DNA from: Portibacter marinus
GTDB taxonomy: Bacteria > Bacteroidota > Bacteroidia > Chitinophagales > Saprospiraceae
Direction of reading: 5' to 3'
DNA length: 64,000 bases
NCBI RefSeq assembly: GCF_021533195.1
Contig: NZ_JAJNKB010000011.1
Span: forward strand, 1-64,000
The notes below the pieces were generated by a model. The model was not told the DNA's origin, ran no database searches, and saw only the letters and a list, made by a program, of their open reading frames with translations. This document shows positions 25,235-32,512 of this stretch, piece after piece. How positions within the stretch are numbered: the first letter of the stretch is position 1; each line of letters starts with the position of its first letter. The translations under genes and the position numbers were made by a program.

Positions 25235-26284
25235 TTACTCTGCTTTTCCGACTATGTGCTCGCCAAGTGATAGATTCTTTTCGATGAGCTCGAAGAAGAG
25301 ATTCTTACCATTATCCCCATTTGTAAAAATGACAAGACCCTCTTTTGTTCTGGGCAGTAACATGATTAAGGTATTAACACCTTTGTCTCCACCGGTATGA
25401 AGGAGCGCATATTGATCTTCTTTAAGGTTTGGTAAGATCTCCCACCCCAATCCCATGACGATGGCATTTTCCATACCATTCTGCCGAGAAGTCATTTCAT
25501 GGAATAATTCAGTGGATAAATTGGCTCCATTTATGACAAATTCGGCAAATCGACCATAATCTTCAATGGTCGTTAACAAATCGTCAGCTGCATTGGCAGT
25601 GGTATGTTTGTACGTTTCATATACGTTTATTCCTTGGGCATCATGCCATTTGGCAAACCTATTTTCATTGATAGAATCATTCCAATAGAAATGAGTATCC
25701 TCCATTTTCAGTGGTTCAAATAGTAAAGAGTCGGCAAGTGACTCTAGTGATGTATTGAATCTGGCTTCTAGCGCTCTTCTCAAATATTCAAATCCTTCCC
25801 CCGAATAACGAAAGGAAGTACCAGGAGGAAAATCAAATTCCAGACGACCTGATTGGTTTTCTGAACGCCAGTTTTTAAAACCTGTCTGATGTGAAAGCAC
25901 ATGCCTTGTAGTGATTTTTTTACTGTTGATATCACTCAAAACATCGGGATCAGTCCAATTAATATGCAATGGCTCATCTAAGTCCCAATCTCCACTTTCG
26001 ACCAATTGCAATGTCAACATAGTAACAATTGGCTTGGTCAATGATGCCACATTAAAAATCGTGTTAAAAGGTGCTGTTTCACCCTGCTCTAAATGCCCAT
26101 AAACGACAATCTGTTGGAGCTTACCATCGTTTATCTTTGCAATACCGACAGCCGGAATATTGTTTCGCTTCAGTAAGGTATCGATCGGTAAAGACACTGT
26201 CGAGACGTCATTGTGTTTTTGCCCCTGTCCTACCGCTGATAGGGTTACGAGGGTCAAAAATAGAAAGTAAACAAACTTTTTCAT
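25235..26284 (-). CDS. Class C beta-lactamase-like serine hydrolase (paralogue)
   Basis: The ATG at 26282-26284 gives 349 residues starting MKKFVYFLFLTLVTLSAVGQ, a clear signal peptide; a 20-residue extension upstream is unsupported and would span the -7 box. Active-site motif SLTK is in 'FNVASLTKPIVTML', and Tyr-Ser-Gly in 'FRYSGEGFEYLRRALEARF'. The His-Thr-Gly-Gly of 'LLHTGGDKGVN' stands in the KTG position. Similarity to 19001-20047 runs over the whole length, so these are duplicates with the giant PKD gene and a methyltransferase between them. It is probably a periplasmic esterase or peptidase. Confidence 0.88.
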   Translation of the reverse strand: MKKFVYFLFLTLVTLSAVGQGQKHNDVSTVSLPIDTLLKRNNIPAVGIAKINDGKLQQIVVYGHLEQGETAPFNTIFNVASLTKPIVTMLTLQLVESGDWDLDEPLHINWTDPDVLSDINSKKITTRHVLSHQTGFKNWRSENQSGRLEFDFPPGTSFRYSGEGFEYLRRALEARFNTSLESLADSLLFEPLKMEDTHFYWNDSINENRFAKWHDAQGINVYETYKHTTANAADDLLTTIEDYGRFAEFVINGANLSTELFHEMTSRQNGMENAIVMGLGWEILPNLKEDQYALLHTGGDKGVNTLIMLLPRTKEGLVIFTNGDNGKNLFFELIEKNLSLGEHIVGKAE

Positions 26285-26303
26285 CCTTTTATTTTCTCGC
26301 AAG

Positions 26304-26311
26304 CAAAGGTA
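26304..26311 (-). promoter_or_regulatory. Putative -7 box of the second serine hydrolase gene
   Basis: Minus-strand TACCTTTG matches TAnnTTTG, 20 nt before the ATG at 26284, and supports that start. No optimal -33 TTG was seen. Confidence 0.4.
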
Positions 26312-26347
26312 AAATAATCTTAAAAATTCGGTGATAGACGCCAACTT

Positions 26348-26836
26348 TTATATGACATGGTGTTCTTTTCTTCTAAACACAAATGCTAGAACAAGGGAAC
26401 AAATTGTTCCCAAAGCAAATGTGCCAATCATATTCTCCATAATATAATTGCTTAGATTAAATTTATTTTGGGCTTCATTTATGTTCATAAGATTATTCTG
26501 AACGGCAAGATCTATGATATTAGGAAAAAAATCAGGTGAAATTAATTGATGTGTAATCGCTTGTACTATCGGACTCAATAAAGTAATTATACATGTGATG
26601 ATCATACCAAATTTAATACCTTTTGCTAATGGAAAACCATTGAATCCTACAGACCTTCTTTTATCCCAAAAGGCAAAGAGATAAACAGCGATAAACAATC
26701 CATCATAAAGGATAGAAAATTTAGAATGCTCAGTTATATTTTCGCCATGCCACCCCATCATCTTCTCAAATACCTTCCATAGGATGGTGACAGAAAAGAA
26801 GATAGCGCTCCATTGTAACTCCGTTTTGTAATTCAA
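26348..26836 (-). CDS. DUF4199-family membrane protein
   Basis: The family normally starts (M)NYKTEL.W, and here 'LNYKTELQWSAIFF' begins with a TTG codon at 26834-26836, which I take as the start; the frame is open to a GTG at 26890. The protein (about 162 residues) has four hydrophobic segments, near 'IFFSVTILWKVFE', 'LYDGLFIAVYLFAF', 'FGMIITCIITLLSPIVQAI' and a C-terminal 'GTFALGTICSLVLAFVF'. Between the third and fourth lies 'SPDFFPNIIDLAV' with a Tyr/Phe-Pro helix common in DUF4199. The function of the family is unknown. Confidence 0.65.
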   Translation of the reverse strand: MNYKTELQWSAIFFSVTILWKVFEKMMGWHGENITEHSKFSILYDGLFIAVYLFAFWDKRRSVGFNGFPLAKGIKFGMIITCIITLLSPIVQAITHQLISPDFFPNIIDLAVQNNLMNINEAQNKFNLSNYIMENMIGTFALGTICSLVLAFVFRRKEHHVI

Positions 26837-27063
26837 AATTTCAACTTTTTGTAAAGTACGTATGCCATCAGCAAAACTTGTTGACCTCACTGAGAAATTA
26901 AGTTCCTGATAGCTCGCAGCATTAAAACGTCATTAGCCTAAAACGTAGATATCAACTATAGTTCTAGGTGACATTGCAAAAATTTAATCTTATTCACGTC
27001 GTCTTTAATGTTTGGTACTACCTAACATTTTACAAATTTTCCTATTACGTTGATGCGGCTGGA

Positions 27064-27492
27064 TCAACAACATTCTTGATCTAATTGGACCGGAGGGCAT
27101 GCCACACTACCGTAGCTGCAATATACGCAGCAATCACCGGCTTTGGGCTTAAGTACAGTTTGGCAATTCGTACATTCGTAGAAGAATTGGCAAGCGTCTG
27201 TAGGCATGGTCTCTACATTTCGATGTCCGCATTCAGGACATTTAAGGACAGAGCGAAGTACAAAGTTTTGATTTGTTGACATGCTTCTATTTTTGTAAAA
27301 TTGAAGTGCTGCAAATAACAATAGTCCAATTCCTGCTGTCATGAAAAGGCCGCTATACTTTTCCAATCCATTACTGATCCCAATTAATGTACTCCCTGCT
27401 CCCAGACCAAGTAATACAGCTGGAAGCCAACAGCAACTCGTTGCAATGATGAAAGCGATTGCGCCTCCGAGGATTGATTTCTTGTAATTCAA
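27064..27492 (-). CDS. MerT-like membrane protein with C-terminal zinc-ribbon and GDCC motif
   Basis: The 142-residue product has two transmembrane helices (about 7-32 and 47-67). The first carries vicinal cysteines, ATSCCWLPAVLLGLG, as in the mercuric ion transporter MerT. The cytosolic tail contains CPECGH and CTNC (four Cys, zinc-ribbon spacing), then AGDCCVYCSYGSVACPP, a motif found fused to or beside mer-type proteins, and ends QECC. It would move or bind thiophilic metal ions such as Hg(II), zinc or cadmium. There is no merR, merA or merP gene nearby, so the role in mercury resistance is unproven. Confidence 0.8.
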   Translation of the reverse strand: MNYKKSILGGAIAFIIATSCCWLPAVLLGLGAGSTLIGISNGLEKYSGLFMTAGIGLLLFAALQFYKNRSMSTNQNFVLRSVLKCPECGHRNVETMPTDACQFFYECTNCQTVLKPKAGDCCVYCSYGSVACPPVQLDQECC

Positions 27493-27597
27493 ACTTGAAT
27501 CTTAAATGGACCACAATATACTGAAAATAGGATCATATTTCTACGACTAAACTATTGTACCTCCTTTTCCGGGCCTTGCAATTGCCTTTTCAATCAT

Positions 27598-27618
27598 CTG
27601 GCAAATAGAATTTGCCAG
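27598..27618. repeat. Perfect short hairpin, copy 1 of a dispersed motif
   Basis: CTGGCAAAT-AGA-ATTTGCCAG has 9-bp perfect arms. A near copy lies at 37416-37434. Both sit in intergenic DNA 90 to 60 nt from a gene end, preceded by a pyrimidine-rich CTTTTC. Confidence 0.5.
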
Positions 27619-27690
27619 TCCTAAAAATCTGCTCATCGCCCCAAACCAAAAAGTCCAAAATCAGCATCCTACTTATTAAACAATTGTAAA

Positions 27691-28095
27691 ATGAAATCAA
27701 CATTTCTCATCTTCTTCACTATGATTTTAGCATTGTCATCAACTGCACAAAGCACACTGTTTGAAATTAAACGCACATCAAATACTTTACAAAAAAAGGA
27801 AGATCCCTACTGCATGGTCGTCCTGGCCGATACTTCATCAGTATTCAACATCGAAACTTTTACTGAAAAAGTGACCATAAACAGAGATACTATAACATGC
27901 GCTGAGTTGGAAAGAATTTACGAACTCAGAAATTTATTTGACAAGGTAACCGCTAGAATTGATTATGTGGAAGTGGTGGATACCAACGTAGTGTTTGATC
28001 CCAAAAGTTATGAAGAGCAAATTAAGATTACACATCCTCGTTTGTCCTTTGAAGACTATTGGGAAAAGCGAAAGCGTTGGATAAATGCTAAATGA
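27691..28095 (+). CDS. Small secreted protein of unknown function
   Basis: The 134-residue product has a clear signal peptide (1-19, 'LALSSTAQ'). The mature part is hydrophilic with one Cys pair (C42, C70) and no recognised motif; 'RIDYVEVVDTNVVFDPKSYEEQI' looks like a beta-rich segment. It is the only plus-strand gene between 24.6 and 43.9 kb and is followed by a stem-loop terminator shared with the convergent LamG gene. No function can be proposed. Confidence 0.65.
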   Translation: MKSTFLIFFTMILALSSTAQSTLFEIKRTSNTLQKKEDPYCMVVLADTSSVFNIETFTEKVTINRDTITCAELERIYELRNLFDKVTARIDYVEVVDTNVVFDPKSYEEQIKITHPRLSFEDYWEKRKRWINAK

Positions 28096-28152
28096 TTTAT
28101 AGGAAGCGGAAATACTTATTCAAATATACCATCCATTTAAAATCATCATTGA

Positions 28153-28200
28153 CATAAAAAAAGGGCACAACCATTATTGCTGCGCCCAATTTTATTTTTA
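28153..28200. terminator. Bidirectional-looking terminator between convergent genes
   Basis: An A-run, GGGC (28163-28166), a 17-nt loop, GCCC (28184-28187) and a T-rich tail AATTTTATTTTTA. The stem is short, but the A-tract/T-tract symmetry and the position between two convergent genes support a terminator. Confidence 0.5.
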
Positions 28201-28226
28201 GTAGTAAACTACTATTCTTGTTCTAT

Positions 28227-29243
28227 CTATTGAATGATCAACTTATTGATGGAAGAATTCTGACCATCGCTGATGGTTACTGAATAGAAACCAGCACTTA
28301 GATCATGATCTAGTGTCAACTTACTTCTGAAACTGTCAAACCGGCGATTAAGCACTCTTTGACCGTTTGCATTCATTATGCTAATTTCTAATCCATCACC
28401 TGACTGAAATTCAGAAGGATCTAAAGTAATTTCAATAGGCTGATGGGTACTCGCTGGATTGGGTGCAAACTTAATGCTTCTATCCACCAATTCGTTCTTC
28501 ACAGAAGAAGATCCTACTACCAACATATCGATTTCCTCTTGAGAAAGCACTCGATTGTAAAATCTTAAGTCATCCATCAAACCATCAAAAGTCTGATTCT
28601 CGTTGGTAAAGGTCAGGTGATGGCCCACTACAAACTCACCACAAGAATTTTCCACTTGCGTATCTCCCGTGAAAGTATCTCTTCTTGTTTCCTGGCCATT
28701 CACAAAGAAAGCCCACTCCCTAATTTCAGGATCAACCGTTAAGCATAAATGTATCCATGTATCTGCTTCATCCAACTTATAATTCGTCCTTAAAGGTCTT
28801 CCAGTCAAAAATGAAATGATACTATCTGGATCACTCTCGTTATTAGGATTTTGTCTGTACAACACAACCCTACCTCTGTTATTGTCCTCTGGACCACAAC
28901 CATTTTTTTGAGCTAGATAATTCTGGCGATCAGTCTCTAAAGGTGCCGCTCGATGATTTACATAAAGCGCAAAAGTACCCGCCGTTCCACCATCTGCTGC
29001 CGGTCCAACTTGAAGCTTTCCCTCCGGCGTAACAAAATACGCATCTTGATTAAAGTATCTCACTGCACCGCCTTTGATACCTTCTTCGAATGTCAGGTTT
29101 CCATTGTTTTCCGCTGTGATACCTGAAATGGTATCTGTCAAATTACCATCTAATGGATAGTGCATGACCAATCCCTCTTCCAGGTCTTGAGCATACAAAC
29201 CGGTAAAAATTAAAAGCGCTAAAAAAGGTAAAATTTTTCTCAT
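28227..29243 (-). CDS. Secreted LamG-like protein with T9SS C-terminal sorting domain (second)
   Basis: The 338-residue product has a signal peptide (1-18, 'FTGLYAQ') and a LamG domain at about 24-240: 'GLVMHYPLDGNLTDT', 'FALYVNHRA', 'TWIHLCLTVDPEIREWAFFVNG', 'FDGLMDDLRFYNRVLSQEEID'. A type A T9SS sorting domain fills the last 85 residues: 'IKFAPNPASTHQPIEITLD', 'ISIMNANGQRVLNRRF', 'LSAGFYSVTISDG'. It is similar in design to the product of 369-1589 but lacks the DT-rich stalk. It is probably a surface-anchored binding protein. A perfect 18-bp palindrome lies 155 bp upstream of its start. Confidence 0.82.
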   Translation of the reverse strand: MRKILPFLALLIFTGLYAQDLEEGLVMHYPLDGNLTDTISGITAENNGNLTFEEGIKGGAVRYFNQDAYFVTPEGKLQVGPAADGGTAGTFALYVNHRAAPLETDRQNYLAQKNGCGPEDNNRGRVVLYRQNPNNESDPDSIISFLTGRPLRTNYKLDEADTWIHLCLTVDPEIREWAFFVNGQETRRDTFTGDTQVENSCGEFVVGHHLTFTNENQTFDGLMDDLRFYNRVLSQEEIDMLVVGSSSVKNELVDRSIKFAPNPASTHQPIEITLDPSEFQSGDGLEISIMNANGQRVLNRRFDSFRSKLTLDHDLSAGFYSVTISDGQNSSINKLIIQ

Positions 29244-29397
29244 AAATTAAGTTTTTAATTCCACTTCATCTTAAGTTTTGAGTGAAATTTGAATCATTAC
29301 ATTTCATAATGACTCGGTTAAACATTACACATTCAATCTATACGAAGATAGGAGATTAATTGGTAAATAAAAAACTTTCGTCCAACATAACAGCTTA

Positions 29398-29415
29398 GTA
29401 AACACGCGTGTTTAC
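29398..29415. promoter_or_regulatory. Perfect 18-bp palindrome GTAAACACGCGTGTTTAC
   Basis: The sequence is fully self-complementary, with a GC-rich centre and flanking GTAAAC/GTTTAC arms, the size and symmetry of a LacI/GalR-type operator. It lies 18 nt past the sulfatase stop and 155 bp upstream of the LamG start, so it may control the LamG gene. No adjacent regulator gene is present. Confidence 0.45.
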
Positions 29416-29432
29416 AGTATGATAACAGCCAT

Positions 29433-30920
29433 TTAATATTTATTTAAATTTGCATCGCACCACAGATCGTAAGCTTGCTGCAACTCCTGAACCTTATCCG
29501 GCATAGCTTCTGAAAGATCATTTCGCTCTCCAGGATCTACACTCAAGTTGAACAGTTTTAAACTTAAATCATCTCTGATAGGCTCAACGTACTGCGCCGA
29601 AGGCTCGCTTTTCCAATGGTTTTCGTTCGTATTCGTCAATTTCCAATCTCCTTTTCTTACGGCCCATGTCTTTTGCCATTTCCATACCAAAAGTCGATCT
29701 GAGTCTGGTTCAGATAAAAGCCTTCCATCTATTGTAGGATCATCAAGTTTTACGCCTGCTACCTTGGCAATAGACGGCAAAAGATCCAAGGTTGAAACCA
29801 CTCTTTCTTCCACCAAACCACCTTTTTTCTGACCGGGCCATTTCACAGCCATTGGCACCCTGATGCCTCCTTCCCAAAGTGCATATTTTCCTCCTGTCAA
29901 TGGCGCGTTATCCGCTCCTGTAAGTGGTGATCCTCCATTATCTGATACGAAAATGATCATGGTATTTTCATATTGATCACCATTTTCCATCGCATCCAGC
30001 AAGCGACCGATGTTATCATCCAAACAATGCAAATTAGCCAGGTAGTATTTGCGCATAGCTTCCTGATTAATAGCGCCCAATCGTGAATACTTATCATAGT
30101 ACGCCGAATAGGAACCTGCAGCATGATGAAGAAACTTAAGACTGTCAGATGGATCATAATTGTCAATGGGTTCCACTTCATAAAGGTCTAAATACTTTTG
30201 AGGTACTTCATGAATAAGATGGTGTACGGAATTGTATGCCAATGTCAGAAAGTAAGGCTGATCCTTTTCGCTTCGTTTCCCAATATAGTCAATGGCTTCA
30301 TTGGTGAGGATGTCTGTCAGGTATCCTTCTTCATAGCTTTTTTCTCCTTCATTGTGAAGCAACGGACCCAACACTGCGCTTGTACCATATGGGTCCGGAG
30401 TGCGTTCCCTCATTGAGGTGCTGTGAAGCCAAAAGTCATGTGCATGAGCATTAAAACCTAAAAACTCCTCATAGCCGTGACGCAATGGATATTCGCGCTT
30501 GTCATATTTGGCGTGAAAATTACGCCCCAAATCACTTTTACCTATTCGTGCAGTGGCATATCCATTCTCCTGCAAATATTCTGCGATCGTTTTCACGCTA
30601 TCCGGTAGTCCCGGGCCCCAACTTGCTGGACCATCCCATCGAAATTGATTTTTTCCGGTGAGAAATCCAACTCTGCTAGGACTGCAAACAGGAGCGGTCA
30701 CATATGCCTGCGTGTAAATGGTTCCTGACTTGGCCAACCTGGCCATGTGGACAGTCTGCGCTTCGCCATTGTAATGATCAAATGGTGAATAATCAGCATA
30801 ACCCTGATCGTCAATTACAATAAGTAATACATTGGGCGGAGAAGTGAATTCCGGGCCTTGGCTCTTTATACTGGTGCAGGCCGTCAGGAGGACTAGTGAT
30901 AAGAAAGAAAATAATTTCAT
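29433..30920 (-). CDS. Sulfatase lipoprotein
   Basis: The 495-residue type I sulfatase has a lipoprotein signal with Cys15 (VLLTACTS). Metal-binding 'LLIVIDDQGYADYS' is near 32-45, and the formylglycine motif C79-S-P-S-R83 is in 'APVCSPSRVGFLTGK'. 'HLHAH'-type residues are replaced by 'NAHAHDFW', and a late 'IFVSDNGGSPLTG' supplies the second metal site (DN). Cys at the modified position requires a formylglycine-generating enzyme or anSME, which is not in the window. It is the last gene of the SusCD operon, 10 nt after the phosphodiesterase fusion, so its substrate is probably taken up or degraded with the help of that system. Confidence 0.9.
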   Translation of the reverse strand: MKLFSFLSLVLLTACTSIKSQGPEFTSPPNVLLIVIDDQGYADYSPFDHYNGEAQTVHMARLAKSGTIYTQAYVTAPVCSPSRVGFLTGKNQFRWDGPASWGPGLPDSVKTIAEYLQENGYATARIGKSDLGRNFHAKYDKREYPLRHGYEEFLGFNAHAHDFWLHSTSMRERTPDPYGTSAVLGPLLHNEGEKSYEEGYLTDILTNEAIDYIGKRSEKDQPYFLTLAYNSVHHLIHEVPQKYLDLYEVEPIDNYDPSDSLKFLHHAAGSYSAYYDKYSRLGAINQEAMRKYYLANLHCLDDNIGRLLDAMENGDQYENTMIIFVSDNGGSPLTGADNAPLTGGKYALWEGGIRVPMAVKWPGQKKGGLVEERVVSTLDLLPSIAKVAGVKLDDPTIDGRLLSEPDSDRLLVWKWQKTWAVRKGDWKLTNTNENHWKSEPSAQYVEPIRDDLSLKLFNLSVDPGERNDLSEAMPDKVQELQQAYDLWCDANLNKY

Positions 30921-30930
30921 TAATCAATAT

Positions 30931-32499
30931 TTATTGTGATGCGACCTGCATGACCCGGTCTGGATAATTCGTAATAAATCCATCAATTCCAAGTTCCATC
31001 AGTCGTTGAATGTCCGAATAGGAATTCACTGTCCAGGCGTAAATCTTAAAGCCGGATTCATGTAGATTTGCAACCGATTCTTCATCGAGACTTCCATGAT
31101 ACGCGTTAATGGAATAGGCATTAAGCTTATTACCTACTTCAATAGCTTTATCCAAATCTCCATGAGGCAAAATTCCAATTTCAATGGTATTACTTAAGTT
31201 TCGCATGATGGCTAATTCATCATGTCTGAAACTGGAAATATGAAAATCTCCTAACTTCCATCCATGGTCACTGATAAACTTTTGAATGAGATGATAGGTT
31301 GGTTCTGCAGTGCCGGGGCCCTTTAACTCTACGTTGATTCGCAACTGCTTATCAACCACCTTTAAAGCCTCAGATAGGAGTGGTATTCTTGAACCATTAA
31401 GCAAAGTTAGCTGGTTAAGTTGTTCCAAGGTATATTCTGAGATATCTCCTTTAGTGCCAGTCAATCGTTTTAAGTCGCTATCGTGAAAGCAAACCACATT
31501 TCCATCCTTAAGAGTAAATACATCCAACTCGATCATATCAGAATTCATTTCAACTGCTTTCCCGAATGCATCGAGTGAGTTTTCTAAAGCGTAGCCGCTG
31601 GCACCTCGGTGCGCAATGATTAGCGGTAGGGTTCTCAAATTCAATTCTGCTACTAGCGCAAAATGATCTGAAGCATACCGACTTTCTATAGCGTCTGTCA
31701 AAGTCGCAAATTTAAGGACATCGATCTGTGGACTTACGAAAATGTAATCGATTCTTCGTTGGGCTGGCACCTCGTGATTAAAGCCAGTAAAAGTACCACT
31801 CGGTCCAAGCTTAATCGGTGATTTTTCATGAGCATCATTCATCATCTTAGAAAGATTCCGGATGGGTTGTGTCTCCGGTGTCAGATTGAAATCTCCCATC
31901 ATGACAACGGGAAATTGCTCCTTATTTAAGGAATCCATCATCGAAAGAATAAGATCGACACTATTGATTCTAGCCTCACTTCCTTTATGGTCAAAATGGG
32001 TATTGAATGCCAAGAACTCTTCGTCAGAATCCCGATCCACAAACTGGCCCCAGGTAACGATACGAGGCAAGGCTGCATCCCATCCAATAGAAACGGTATC
32101 GGGTGTTGTCGAAAGCCAAAAGGTTCCTGATTCCTTTAAATCCAACTTTTTACGATCATAATAAATGGCACTATATTCTCCTTTATGCCCCCCTTCTCTA
32201 CCCTCTCCGATTCTGGAGTAGGCTAATAATTGCTCATCTAGCCAATCTATTTGGTGAGGCAAGCCTTCTTGAGTTCCCAATACATGTGGCGCATGAAATC
32301 TTATCTGACTGGCAAGAAATTCCTTGCGATGGGTCCACGCATTCTCTCCGTCACTCTGTACATCTAAACGAATGTTATACGTCATCACCTTGATCTTTGA
32401 TGATAGGTGATTTGAGTGATTTTGCTGTGCGAATAATGTGGAACCAAACATCGTTAGCAAAATCAAACAAAAATATGATTTATAGAAACTTCTTTTCAT
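30931..32499 (-). CDS. Exported endonuclease/exonuclease/phosphatase-GDPD fusion
   Basis: The 522-residue product has a signal peptide (1-24, 'STLFAQ') and two enzyme domains. Residues about 33-290 form an endonuclease/exonuclease/phosphatase (EEP) fold: KVMTYNIRLD, 'LGTQEG', 'VMMGDFNLTPET' and 'RIDYIFVS', ending 'ASDHFALVAELNL'. Residues about 292-520 form a glycerophosphodiester phosphodiesterase (GDPD): IAHRGASGYALENS, 'MIELDVFTLKDG', 'VVCFHDSDLKRLTG' and 'VELKGPG'. Both domains appear intact. They would cut phosphodiesters, for instance sphingomyelin-like lipids, nucleic acids or glycerophosphodiesters. It sits 13 nt after susD and 10 nt before the sulfatase in one operon. Confidence 0.88.
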   Translation of the reverse strand: MKRSFYKSYFCLILLTMFGSTLFAQQNHSNHLSSKIKVMTYNIRLDVQSDGENAWTHRKEFLASQIRFHAPHVLGTQEGLPHQIDWLDEQLLAYSRIGEGREGGHKGEYSAIYYDRKKLDLKESGTFWLSTTPDTVSIGWDAALPRIVTWGQFVDRDSDEEFLAFNTHFDHKGSEARINSVDLILSMMDSLNKEQFPVVMMGDFNLTPETQPIRNLSKMMNDAHEKSPIKLGPSGTFTGFNHEVPAQRRIDYIFVSPQIDVLKFATLTDAIESRYASDHFALVAELNLRTLPLIIAHRGASGYALENSLDAFGKAVEMNSDMIELDVFTLKDGNVVCFHDSDLKRLTGTKGDISEYTLEQLNQLTLLNGSRIPLLSEALKVVDKQLRINVELKGPGTAEPTYHLIQKFISDHGWKLGDFHISSFRHDELAIMRNLSNTIEIGILPHGDLDKAIEVGNKLNAYSINAYHGSLDEESVANLHESGFKIYAWTVNSYSDIQRLMELGIDGFITNYPDRVMQVASQ

Positions 32500-32512
32500 T
32501 TAGCTTAGGCTT

